From assembly GCF_902459505.1 (NCBI RefSeq), contig NC_047096.1, forward strand, positions 3,348,001 through 3,412,000: 64,000 bases of DNA, read 5' to 3'. Position numbers and translations under genes: made by a program. The notes under the pieces were generated by a model. That model ran no database searches. It was given only the letters and a program-made list of their open reading frames with translations, and had not been told where the DNA came from. Below, one piece after another: positions 43,986 through 56,700 of the stretch. Within the stretch, counting starts at the first letter, position 1, and each line of letters begins with the position of its first letter. Origin of the DNA: Geotrypetes seraphini (Eukaryota; Chordata; Amphibia; Gymnophiona; Dermophiidae).

Positions 43986-44570
43986 TTGTCAATTACCACT
44001 TCAAGACCTCTTGCAAGGTTAGATATGGTACAGAACTCCATGGAATGGAACAGAATTATAGTACAAAGTTAAGTTTTAGGCCCAGACATCTCCAAGTGCT
44101 CTTTTGAGCTTCGTTTAATCGCAGCTTATTCTGCTTACAGCAACAACTTCTAGTCCGTCTACCCACTGCTTTAATGATAGGTTAGTTCACTATAACTATT
44201 TTTAATACAGTCCGTACAGGCAGCTCAGTAATAAGGACTTCAACTCACCTCAGCCCTGCAACTGAAAGCAGTCATCAAACCTAGCATAAAAACATTCATT
44301 TCTTTGAAAAAGCTACCGTTTAAAGCATAAATTACTTATGGTAAAGCTCACAGCACCACACACAGTCATCTGGCACCACATACAAATTAAACAGGTGAGT
44401 CATGTACAAAACAAGAGTGCCGGAAATCATTTGCTCGACTAGAACAGGCCCTTGCAGGAAGCAGCCAGACAGGTACCCAAGCAACCTTTTCCATAACATT
44501 CTTGGTTCTCAAAAGTTAGAAGTTCTTCAACAATTCAAAACTGTTAAGACAAATGCAGCTATTTCTCTAG
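43986..44570. other. Intergenic sequence, unassigned
   Basis: No element ends or exons recognised. Confidence 0.3.
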
Positions 44571-44578
44571 CTCTAGGG

Positions 44579-44771
44579 CAGGGGTGTCAAAGTCCCTCCT
44601 CGAGGACTGCAATCCAGTGGGGTTTTCAGGATTTCCCCCAATGAATATGCATGAGATCTATTTGCATGCACTGCTTTCATTGTATGCTAATAGATCTCAT
44701 GCATATTCATGGGGGGAATCCTGAAAACCTGACGGGATTGCGGCCCTCGAGGAGGGACTTTAACATCCCTA
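44579..44771. mobile_element. hAT-type MITE
   Basis: It starts CAGGGGTGTCAAAGTCCCTC and ends GAGGGACTTTAACATCCCTA. The flanks CTCTAGGG and CTCTACGG match at seven of eight. A member of the family at 36,307. Confidence 0.85.
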
Positions 44772-45133
44772 CTCTACGGTGTTGAATGCTAGAGAACACT
44801 AGTATACATCAACGCATCTGGGCGGGCTCTGTAGCAACGCCATGTACTTCTAATGTGAGAAGCTCCAACTCCAGTAGTGATATCTGGTTAGTGCACAGCA
44901 CCCAAGCTTAACCTTACACTTACCTACTGAGGCAGGCAGCATGTAAGTGCCAAGATGATATTGCTCTAGCTCCAAGTAGCTAGCATGTGCCAGTACCCCC
45001 CCCCCCCTCTCAAAGACAGTGCCAGGTCAAACACTAATGCAGGCATCTAAAAATGAGCTCAGGAAGGAAAGAAACCTATTGCAGAGAAAAAGGGCAAAGA
45101 GCTTACTTGATTCAAGGTTTTAATTGATCAACT

Positions 45134-45236
45134 AGGACCAAGGTAAAAGCCCAAAGGGCCTTCAAGTACTGGGCGATCGAGCAAACTTTAATTAGACCTG
45201 GTACTTGAAGGCCCTTTGGGCTTTTACCTTGGTCCT
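45134..45236. repeat. Perfect 36-bp inverted repeat, 31-bp loop
   Basis: Arm 45,134-45,169 (starting AGGACCAAGGTAAAAGCCCA) is exactly reverse-complementary to 45,201-45,236. The loop starts TGGGCGATCGAGC. A transcript across it would fold into a tight hairpin in either orientation. No target duplication seen. Confidence 0.9.
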
Positions 45237-45399
45237 TGTGTGTGGCTTGTACTCTGGTTCCCTCTCTGCTGTTCTATTCTTTGATAAACTGCCAATCATG
45301 ACTAAATTTCTAGGTCATTTACAAATTTAAAACATAAAAAGGGAAATTCAAATTGCTCTGGAAGTAAGGAGATGAATAAGACAGCACATTAGGAAACTA

Positions 45400-45560
45400 A
45401 ACTAAACCTTAGGTTTGTATACCGCACCTTCTCCGCAATCGTGGAGCTCGGCACGGTTTTCAGGGCTGAGCTCCAATGGAGGGTTAAGTGTAAAGAAGAA
45501 ATAGAGAGTTACATAAGTGGATGCATAAATGGTAGGGAAATGATTGAGGTTCAAGGACAG
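45400..45560 (-). repeat. LINE/SINE tail-like fragment
   Basis: TTAGGTTTGTATACCGCACC followed by GTGGAGCTCGGCACGG resembles the CCGC-type tails elsewhere. The remainder of 44,780-46,200 is unassigned. Confidence 0.4.
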
Positions 45561-46199
45561 AAAATCTAAAGAAATCAGATACAGACAGGATCAAGGTAAT
45601 ACCATTTATTACCCCTTCCAGCTGCTCTTGAGAATGGTCCCCAGGTCTTCCGAGTGCAATCTAAGTGATCAGGAACAATGCAAGTGTGTGAGGATATTAT
45701 AGGAACAGAATCCCAATATCCTTTGAAGGCTTATACAGGCTCAAATTGCTACCAGATAGCAAAGGAGGGGGTACCAGAAAATGAATCCCCTCATTTACTT
45801 ACAGTACACTTCTGCCCTACCAGTACAGGCAGCCTTGGTGCCAGTTTCCTCCATATTAACACAGGTAAGTAAGTAAGTACATGTCCATTCAGAGGAAAAA
45901 CTAGAGGGTATTATTGTTTTCTAATATTGGAACAACTCAGATGTAACAGAATAGTGCAAATACTAAAAAGAACAGTGGCGTGCCAAGTTACTTTGGCTAA
46001 CTACTGCTCTCTACTGGACTCTCAAAGTGTTTGCACAGCACTATTAAGTAAATGTGCACTTTTTTTCAGACCAAGAGACTGCATAGATCTGCCTTTAAAG
46101 GGGGTCAAAGTCATTGCACTCAATACATCATTAAGGGCCAACATCGGCATCCTGAAAAACTACACAGAACATTCAGGTGGGTTAAAAGCCCTTTTATAA

Positions 46200-49100
46200 A
46201 GCAGTTTTAAAAACAAAGTTTACAAAAAAAAAATTTGTTCCATATATTTCCCCGTCCCCTCCCCCCAGTCAAAAAACCTCAAGGACATAAGTCCAACATG
46301 CTGAACAATAGTTTTTTTTTCACGATTTTTTCTCTCTTTTAATACAAAATACAAGCAAAGGATACACATACTTTTAACAGCGTTGGAGCAGATACAGTCC
46401 TTAAAACCTTTTCCATAAAAGCAAAGCATGTTTTGCAGGTACAGCAAGAGACTGAATATGTAAAAATTAAAACTCATCACAAAGAACACACTAATTCTAC
46501 CAAAGCACATTTGCTTCTATACTTTTACTAACATGGTCAACAAAATTCATCTTCACTGTAACCCCTTTTATGTATATTGATTTTTTTTCCATTAAATAAA
46601 AGTATTAACATTACATTCAGTCTCAACACTTAGTACCATGTGGCAGAATTCAGCACCTGTAAGGTATTCCATGAACTAAAAGGCCTGCTCCAGTGCATTC
46701 CACCAAGCTGTGGTGAGAGGCCAGAGCTCATCTGCAGAAGAACTTTGCTGCTCGATATGCATGGTCCAATGGCAAAGAAGTCTCCATGATTTCTTACACC
46801 AGCGCCTCCTTGTGATGGCACCGATTTAATCAGTTCACAATGCTCAGCAACCAGGGCCTAGTTGCATTTTTGTCTTCCTCTAGTTTCCCCTGATCACCAC
46901 CCTCAGTTTGAGAAAACAGCTGATTGTTAGAGCAGTGTTTCTCAACTCAGTCCTGGAATATCCCTTGCCGGTCAAGTTTTCAGGATATCCACAATGAATA
47001 TGCATGAAAGAAATTTGCAAATCAAATATGTGCATATTCTGAAAACCTGACTGGCAAGGGGGTACTCCAAGACCAAGTTGAGAAACACAATGTTAGAGAA
47101 TAATACCCCAGAGATGAGTTACTGAAACCACTATCAGCTATATAGACTGCATAGGTGAGGTCTCACCAATTGAAGTTGCTAATAGACCACAAGGGCTTTC
47201 TTTTTTTTTTTTAATTCTTTTTATTTTTTAGGATTAATTTTGACAACATGTTCATTGTAAACAAGTCATGTTATGCTTTTATATACAAATCTTTAACAAT
47301 TGCTTCTGCAGAGGGGAAAAAAAAAGTTGAACTCACAAATTTTCAGAACATAGAAGCTCACATTTTCACACATGGTACTTCAGAAGCTTCTCCAGAGGGG
47401 GGAAAAAACAAATAATATTCCCAATTTAAAAAAAAAAAACCCAGCCCACAGATGTACTATAGTGTCACATTCAGATTAGTGCCACACCAAAATTCCTACA
47501 GGTGGCTTCCACAGCATAACCACCGTTCTTGACTTATGTAATAACCAAGCCAGTTTGACCACTATACATCCTTACACAGTAGGCAATCACCTCGGTCACT
47601 CCAGATGTTCATCAAAAAGATGTATGCAGTGGATGCTTGCTCCGATACCCCTTCCCTACAGACACGACAAATAGCTATACCACTAAACTTCTAAAAGACC
47701 ACCAAGAGACTAGGCAGGCTGCTAGGCTATCAGGATTAGATTTTAAATATCCAGTCCTGTTTTCCGAGAAAGACTTTCACTACCAAAGCATGCTACAGAT
47801 TTCAAAGTTCTCCACTGCTGAAAGTAAAATAGGAATAAGCAGATTGAGTATTAGAGTAAAAGTAAACTAAAAAATTATTCCTCCAAAAATCCAGAGACTA
47901 AAAGCAGCAATAGTAGAAAACAAATGCACCTACAGGGTCCACACACCAAATGCATCTGTATGAACAGCTCTGGAGGAGAAAATAGGCCAGCAGAGCAACA
48001 CACCAAGAACAAATGGGGACCACGAGCGCCAAGTCGCTATTTGAAGAGTGAGACTGAAAACTGGCAATGGTGAATGCCTTATGAATCCCCCACTCCTACT
48101 TCAAGGACCCACCTCTCCATATACCCAGCGATGCCATCACCAAGCATTTTCTACCTACCAGTATGTCTAGTTTCAGCTCTAACAGGATGTTTGTTCAGGG
48201 ATTACTTCCAAGCTTCCTGGATGTTCCTGTCCATGAAGTTGCCCATTCTAGAACTCCTAACTTCCATCATGAAGACAGGACAGTTTCACAGTTTGGTTGT
48301 CAAATTCTCATCTTATTGGCACACAAATTAATGTATTTTAGATTAGAAGCTTCTTATGAAGTGTGATTTTAAATCTTGTTTAGGCCACTCATTCAATTAA
48401 CCTGCCATGTCAGACTGCTCTTTGATTCCAAGCCCAACCAAGGCTAGGACAACAATGAGATTGTTAATTAAAAGTACTTAGGAGCCCCCACAATTCACAG
48501 AAAGGCAAAGGTGGCCCAAAATCCAGACGTCCTAATTTAAGTCCCCTTCCTTTCCTTCTCTGGTTCTAGTTGGTCTGTCTGGGCAGTTCAGAGAACCCTT
48601 AGAGCCTTAAGGAGTCCTCCTTAGCTGGCCATCGGAGTGGCAGCAGCTGCCTTTTCTCCTTTCCCAGGGGATGAGCATATCTTTATGGGGTGCCCAGAAC
48701 TAAATGACCCCAGGGATCCAAAAACTTGACCCTCCTAATTAAAGACTCAGGGTTCAATTGGCTAAGAGAAATACGTATTATGGATATGGTGCTTCAAGTG
48801 AGCATTTCTGCTTATATGCTATACCAGTTCCATTTTCTGTATTTAAAACAGTGAATGCCAATACTCATTAAAAAAAGACCAGCTTTCAATCACGACTAAC
48901 AGAATTTCAGGCAGGTTAGATGTCGTCCCAGAAATTGTTAGCAAATGGTAGGTACAGTATCTGTTTGTGCTTGAGACCTACCTTACCAGAAAACCTGTAT
49001 AGACATCAAAGCAATAAAATGCATTCCCACCCGTAAAACCCAAAAGGTACAGAGAAATTTTTCACCAACTCAACACTGAGCTTTCCAGAACATATCCTCT

Positions 49101-50539
49101 ACTAGATAGAAGTGTAAGATAAATGACATCCAATCTGGATGACGTATTGTGCGACCAATCATTTTCATACCAGTTGGCTCTGCTTACCTTACACAGTGCA
49201 AGAAGCAGGCTTCAAGCACCCATGAACTTACCACACACCAAGGAAAATTATGAACCTGTTTTAGTTGGGGACTGGTGGGAAGGAGTGTACAGAGTAGCCT
49301 TACAGGGCATCCAGCTACAATCAATCACATCTGCTCTCCCAAACCAGCATCAGAACATACCGATTGATAACATCCTTAGAAATGAAGAGGATCACTCCTT
49401 TAAGCATAAAAGTATGAGAAATTCAAACAAACAGTACAACCTCAAACGATTTTTGTGGGGTTAAATAGGTAAGTCCAGTTTTTATACTTCAGTCACATAC
49501 TAAAAGTAAGTCTCCTTTGTCCAATGCAACCAGTGATCCACATCCAGGATTACAGGGCCAAATTCTCAATGAATGGGTATGGGAAGAGGATAGAGAACAC
49601 TCTAAGATCAAGATGTCTCAGACATTTCTAAGTGGGATGCGAGAATAAAAACCACAAATAAGTTGCCCAAAGTGACTCCCAAGTGAATGAGGGAGAGGTT
49701 CTGTTACCACCATAGGGAAAACCTCAGTCTAAAGCCAGATCCTAGTTGTACTAGCAGAGTCCAGGAATCCTCTGATCAGATGCTGTAAAATCAGTGCAAC
49801 ACGGCCAGGAAGAGTAAGCAGCAGTTTAGGCTCATTGTGTACATGGAAAGATGGACTGAGTCAACTCTACTCTGGTCACCATACAGACACACAAGTTAGC
49901 AAGAACTTAGTACATCCCTGTCTGATGGAATCATCTGAGAGCAGATGTGCCTGAGAAACAGTTTCCAGACTTACTGTGATTCAGCACATGAAAATGACTG
50001 AAGGTCTAGCTCACATCAAAATATCAGTGCTTGAAAAAAGTAAAATAAAAATCACCAAAAGATGCTCGTCACTGCTCTGTGAAAAATGAGAACTAAACCT
50101 TCAGCTAGAACCCTCCTCCCTAACCAATGCATAGCTGCTCATGAACACACTGGCAAGGGAGGAACAAAATACAAAGGGTTATCACTTAATGCAGGGTCAG
50201 CATTATTCAGGTAGGTGTTAAGTAACTAAACCAAATGCATTAAATGTTTTTCTCAAGCATAAAAAGAAATGGCTGTTCATACAAGGGAGAGATGCAGCTG
50301 TAGAGTAAATCTTCTGAAACTGTTGTGGTAATATGTTTATTTCTTTAAAAAAAGGATTCTGTATCCTTAACACAGCTGAAAGCAAAGACCGCATTTAAAG
50401 CCCATGAGTCAAGCTATAGCTCAAGACTATCCTCTACTCCATGTATGTTTTTATTGGAATTTTCTCTCTCTTTTTTTTTTTTTTTTTTTTTGGTTTTTGG
50501 TTTTTTTAAATAAAATTCCCCACCCCTTCTCAAAACTGC
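46200..50539 (-). other. NUCKS1: Probable NUCKS1 3' UTR
   Basis: Directly downstream of the NUCKS1 stop the sequence is AT-rich, almost free of interspersed repeats over about 4.3 kb, and non-coding, in contrast to the repeat-dense intergenic part. The human NUCKS1 message has a 3' UTR of several kilobases, so a long one is expected. Minus-strand AATAAA words occur at 50,342-50,336 and 47,224-47,219. The left limit (46.2 kb) is a guess. A hAT element lies within it at 46,933-47,090. Confidence 0.45.
46933..47090. mobile_element. hAT-type MITE in probable NUCKS1 3' UTR
   Basis: It starts CAGTGTTTCTCAACTCAG and ends CAAGTTGAGAAACACAA. The flanks TGTTAGAG at 46,925-46,932 and 47,091-47,098 are identical. 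Confidence 0.88.
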
Positions 50540-50733
50540 TTAATCTTCAGCAGACGGAGCCTCATCCTCAGAGCCCTCTTCCCCAGACTTCTCTGCTGGG
50601 GGGCTTGTTGACTTCTTCTGCGGGGGGCTTTCTGGCTCCTCATCCTCCTCTTCCTCTTCTTTAGGGGATGGGGATTTCTCCTTGGAAGCCTTGGGGCGCC
50701 CTTTTCCCTTACCCTTCACTGGGCTAGGTGTCA
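50540..50733 (-). CDS. NUCKS1: NUCKS1 last coding exon
   Basis: The acceptor TCTTCCTCAG|TGACACC opens a frame of 63 codons and a stop. It encodes [40 protein letters not shown] and an acidic tail ending APSAED. The TPSPVK site corresponds to the CDK site known in human NUCKS1. Confidence 0.95.
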
Positions 50734-53700
50734 CTGAGGAAGAAGACACATTGCATTGCACAAACTGCACTATGTCACTCAATAAGGGAACGCTATGATA
50801 ATAGTGCTACTGAGAAACTGCAGAATATTCTACCTTCTTTTCTACTTTCCATGCTTTTACCTGTTGTATTCTTTTATTGATTGTTATTATGTATTTTATA
50901 TTCACCGATTCTATGTATTTTTCCCTTGTTGTGAACCGCTTTGAACTTTTGGTATAGCGGTATACAAAAAAGATAAATTATTATTATTATTAGCTATTAC
51001 AACACATCTGAAAACCTAAAGCCACGCACGTTCTACCTTATTATGTATTTAATCTTGTAACCCGTTCTGAGCTCTTTTGAGAGGACGGGATATAAATCCA
51101 AATAAAGCAGTCTGTGAAAATTAAACTAACGGTCACAAGGCCCAGAACCCGACATGCCCCCACCATAAGCAAAAGTGAGCCCTGCCCGGTTTCAAGGAAC
51201 CTTATGTGTAAGTTGCTATTAATGTTTTCATTCCATAGAGGGCAAGTTGTGCCCACATTACAACTCACTGGCACACATATGGCCGCTCAAGTTACACACC
51301 ATACACAGTCTACTTTTTGCACAGAGTATGATTTTTTTTTAAACAGGCAACAGACTAAGTAACCCCAACACAAGGCCCCAGAACACACAGCAGCCGCCAT
51401 CCCGTTAGACATCAAAATTTTCACACTCACTGCAGCCCACTGAGTCATAATGGCTGCATCACAATTGATCTTGCGCTGCACTCACCACACACAAAGGGAT
51501 TCATATATGGCTTTTAGCTTCAGTTCCAATAGAAACGGGTGGGGGGCAGGAAAACAAGGCAGCTCACCTGTAGCCTTTAGTCGAGGTTTCGGCGATTTCT
51601 TCTCTTTCCTCTCTGGTTTTGATTTCTTCACAACCTTCTTCTTGTTTTTCTTTGAGGCACCATAATCACTGTCGTCATCGTCCTCCACCATGAAGTCTTC
51701 ATCGCTACCAGAATCCTCTGTGGGAGCAGCAGAAGACAGACTTAGGGCCTAGTGTTTACTCACATGAGAGAAGTACAATATTTTATACAAACAACGTCTG
51801 CCACCATGATCTAGCTGCAGAATTTGATTTGATGCGACACTCACTCTCCAAAAACGCTGCTTCCTCTTCCTCCTGTTCCTCATCCTCACTGCCAGCATTG
51901 TCTATCAGCATCTCTCGTTGCTTGGATGCAGCTTTAGATGCTGCCTGCCGCTGCTGACGAACAGTTTTACGGTCCTCTTTGTCATCTTCACTGTCCTCTG
52001 AAATGGAAAGCAACCCATGCCAGGCAAGAAAAAACACCAGTAAGAGTTAATGAATCCAGAAGCAGCTCATCGCACAATAAATAAAGGCTGATGTGTAAGT
52101 TGTTTATGACAAGCCACAACTGTTATTTACTGAACTTAAAAATATACCGCTATGGAATCACATTTTAAGGATCACAATGCTACTCTGAATTCCATACGAT
52201 TGTCAGATCAAAAGAGGCTCCCAAGTAAGCAGGGGGGGGGGGGAAGAGACAAATTCCCCAGATTGAGCATGTCCTTTTACCTGGAGCTGCTCTTTTCCGA
52301 CTCGATTTGATGGCCCGTTTATTCTTGTCTGGCTTGGCTTTTTTTGCTTTACTCTTTTTAGAGCTCTCATAGTCACTGTCAACATTTGCATCGCCTGCTG
52401 CCAAACTGTCGTCATCTTCACTGCCAAAATCCTCCTCTAGGGGGAACAGAAGATATTAAAAAATTAAATGACATTTTTAAAATGTGTACTGGAAACAGGA
52501 TATCTACTAGAGCCCACCAATTTTTTTCTATCCCTACATGGTGATCCGGTGTGTTACTATCCTCAAACCTACCATTTCCTAAAGGAACACAGCAGAAAAA
52601 TAAACTTCTGGCATTTTTAGTTTCACAGTACTAATTTCAAGTACTTTTAAGGGGCATCCATTTTCCATTAACATGTGCCTGTGAAATTTATCATATTCAC
52701 CACGAGCAGTAGACATTCTGGCTTCCATACAGTTGAGACTTCCTCCATGTGGTTGTCCTGCTACCTTCCCTCCTAACAGTCTCAAAGGGCAATACTTCCT
52801 TGAACAAGGGATATTAATGGGGCCTTATACCACCATGCTTTGTACACACTATAGGAAACAATGAACCATTTCTACAATAAACAAGTTCCAAGTACCTGGT
52901 GAATGGGCTTCATCCTTTTTGGTTTTCACATCCTTCTCATCTGAATCTTCGCTGCAAGTCAAAAGAGCAAAAATGTACACAATGGATTATTTTATTTTTT
53001 TTTGTGGGAGGGGGGGGGAGAAATAAGCATGAGGAGAGGTACACACTGAGCCAGATATGGTTTGTAAAATGATCACTGATGAAGCATTTTAGGGATAGAA
53101 TTATTAAAAAATAAAACAAAAAAATGGACCATTTCATGCCATATTTCATAGCACCTTCAAGATAAAAAAAAGATTTAAAAAAACCAACCAACCCACAACT
53201 ACCTTCTCTACCTATTGTGACTCCACTTTCAACTTGTCAAGCATGGGGCAAAACTGGTGAAAGCACCACAGGACAGTATGAAAGCAGCTACCTGTCCTCC
53301 TGAGAGTTCCTCCCAGGCCGTCTCTTATCTTTAGCCTCACGAGGAGAGGCACGGATTTTCTTGGCTGGTGGGGCTGTCTCTCTTCCATAGTCTTCATCTG
53401 GGTGAAAGAATTTAGAAAACAGCTATATACAGGGCTAATCTGCACCATAAGAACACACTGTCCCAAATGCAAAATACTGTGTAACCCCTTTCAAGTCTAG
53501 ATGAAATAGACTTCCAATAAGGCTCTTAAGCCCAATAATTCATTTAGAGCAGTCACATTGTCTTGGTCAGTTAACTCTATAGCTCAGCATTACCAGCCAT
53601 GAAATGGTACTAAAGGTGAGAAAATCAGACATGACATCAAGAAAATCCAGCTCTGCTTTTCTTACTAATCCCTACAATTGTCAGTACCAGTTCTGCTTGC

Positions 53701-56700
53701 TCCTAAAGCCAGAGGACAAAATGTCTCAAAACCCAAACATCCCTGTGAAAATCACTAAAGAAATTGATCCAAATGCTGAAGGTCATGTAAATTACAAGTT
53801 GGGAACTGTACATCCCATGAAGGCCAACTAGCTGAAGTGCTTCATTTCAGAAAACCCCCACAAATGTTTAACAACTAAGCCTAAGAAGGGAGCCTCTAGC
53901 CAAAGACTACCCTCGGACAGAAATCCTGCAATGAAGAAGGCGTGTCAGGGCTAATTGTTAAGTTACTGGTCAACAGACTACATCCAATCTAATCAAAAAA
54001 CATTCATACATTTTTTTTCTTTTAGTGATTTCACAATTGCTTCTTAGATTAAAGCAGCACTACTAATTTGGATTAATTTTAAAAATGAAAAGAAATTATA
54101 GCAGTTGATACTTGCGCAGGTGGATGCCCCCCCAAATACATTCCTAGCACCATCTTTTCCCCCTTTATCCATGGAATTTCTACCCATAGGGATTCTAAGG
54201 TATGATGAGTCTGCTCCTGTAGACTCTTCAGTCCATTCAACTCAAGGCTTCCATCAATTTGAGCCACCCTACAATGGCAATAGTGTATCCCAGTATGACT
54301 GTCCCATTGGTTTATTTTCCGTCCACCAGGTTCTCAGAGATATCTATTATAGCTATCTTTTCATATACTGCAATATATATTCTTGTTTCTTAGGCTTCTG
54401 GCTTTTCTTACAGATATTTCAAACAAGGTTCTGGATTTTAACTTCCTACCTAAGCACCTAAATTTGGCTTCTAGAACCTCCCTACCACATTTCACTGGTA
54501 CCCAAACGAACCAAAACATAGTAACATAGTAGATGACGGCAGATAGAGACCCGAATGGTCCATCCAGTCTGCCCAACCTGATTCAATTAAAAATTTTTTT
54601 TTTTTTTTTTTCCTTCTTAGCTATTTCTGGGCAAGAATCCAAAGCTTTACCTGGTACTATGCTTGGGTTCCACCTGCCGAAATCTCTGTTAAGACTTACT
54701 CCAGCCCATCTACACCCTCCCAGCCATTGAAGCCCTCTCCTGCCCATCCTCCACCAAACCGCCATACACAGACACAGACCGTGCAAGTCTGCCCAGTAAC
54801 TGGCCTTAGTTCAATATTTAATATTATTTTCTGATTCTAAATCTTCTGTGTTCATCCTACGCTTCTTTGAACTCAGTCACAGTTTTACTCTCCACCACCT
54901 CTCTCGGGAGCGCATTCCAGGCATCCACTACCCTCTCCGTAAAGTAGAATTTCCTAACATTGCCCCTGAATCTACCACTCCTCACCTCAAATTATGTCCT
55001 CTGGTTTTACCATTTTCCTTTCTCTGGAAAAGATTTTGTTCTACGTTAATACCCTTTAAGTATTTGAACGTCTGAATCATATCTCCCATGTCTCTCCTTT
55101 CCTCTAGGGTATACATATTCAGCAGCCTTCTAGCTTCAACAGTTCTTGAGATATCCACTTTTTATCCAATATGTGGCTCCCCCTCATATTGAGGGTTGGC
55201 ACAGTTCACAGCTGACTGAAAGTTTGGGCACCTTCAAGTCTTAATAAAACTCTGCCATTAAAGCGTCCTACAGCTGTGAAATTTGTACCATTTATTCAGA
55301 GTTGTGTATAGATTCAGAAACTGCAGACTTTTCAATACCTTCTTAAACAATTGACAGGTTAACTAATCCCCCCCCCACCCACCTTTTATGAAGCCGCAAT
55401 AGCCTTTATCGCCGGCTGTGACGCTCAGAATTCCTATGAGAATTGGAGCTAATACTGCTGCAACTGGCAATAAACAAGCCTAACCTGGTTTCTTAAAAGG
55501 AGGGTGGGGTTAACAGTTTTAAAGGTAAACTAGTGTTATAAACATAGAATCCCAGGGCAAAGAAATTATTAGTGACTTTGGATCTGGTCTGGCAAAATAT
55601 AAATTTTTTTTAAAAAGTTTCTAGCCAATGAGAAGTTGACACACATGAAATTCTGACCAATGAGATGCTTGGCGCAGATTTACTTGACTAATGAGAATAA
55701 CTGGGTACAGGTCATAAGATTATATTTTAGACTCCATATTAGAGATCTGCACGGGAACGGGGATCGCGGGAATCCAGCGGGGGTCCCACAGGAATCCCAC
55801 CCTAACCCATGGGACTCCCATGGGGAACCTCCTCTAGCCCACGGGACTCCCACGGGGACCCCCCTCTGGCCAACGGGACTCCCATGGGGATGGAAGGCTT
55901 TGGAAGCAGAGTTCGTCCATATAATATAATGGACACGTCAGCCTTAGTAAAAGAGGGGGGTTTATAAGTTAATTACCTGAAAAGAAAACAAAAAAGGGTT
56001 CCACCAAAGAGATTCCACAAGGAAAACAGCAGTGGAAACACAAACTGTGGAATTGATGATCCTGTCAGAAGTAATTACTTTTTATGGGGACGGGCGGGGA
56101 TGGGTGGGGACGGAGAGGATCCTGACGGGGGGACGGGTGGGGACAGAGAGGATCCTGGCGGGGACGGAGAGGATTCTGGCGGAGACGGGTGGGTTTTCTG
56201 TCCCCGCGCAACTCTCTACTCCATATTTACTCTGTTCAAGAGTGATATGTTATACAATATTTAAGAAATCAGTGACTAAAGCTGTTTGACTGATCTCTAA
56301 AACCACATTAAACATGGATGACAAATTGGGGTCTTGTCGCCAGAAAACTTACTGAATTAGGCTGGTCTGTTGAATTTCATCTTTAACTGAGAATGAGATC
56401 TACTATGTGCAAGAATCAGTGAACTAGACCAGTAGTTCCCAACCCTGTCCTGGAGGACCACCAGCCAGTCGGGTTTTTTTGGGATAGCCCTAATGAATAT
56501 GCATGAGAGAGATTTGCATATAATGGAGGTGACAGGCATGCAAATCTGCTCCATGCATATTTATTAGGGCTATAAAAACCCGATTGGCCTGGTGGTCCTC
56601 CAGGGCAGGGTTGGGAACCACTGAACTAGACAGCAGATGCTATATCATGCTATTATCACAAAAAAGTTTCCTTGGACAAGTATGAGTTCTGACAGAAGTC

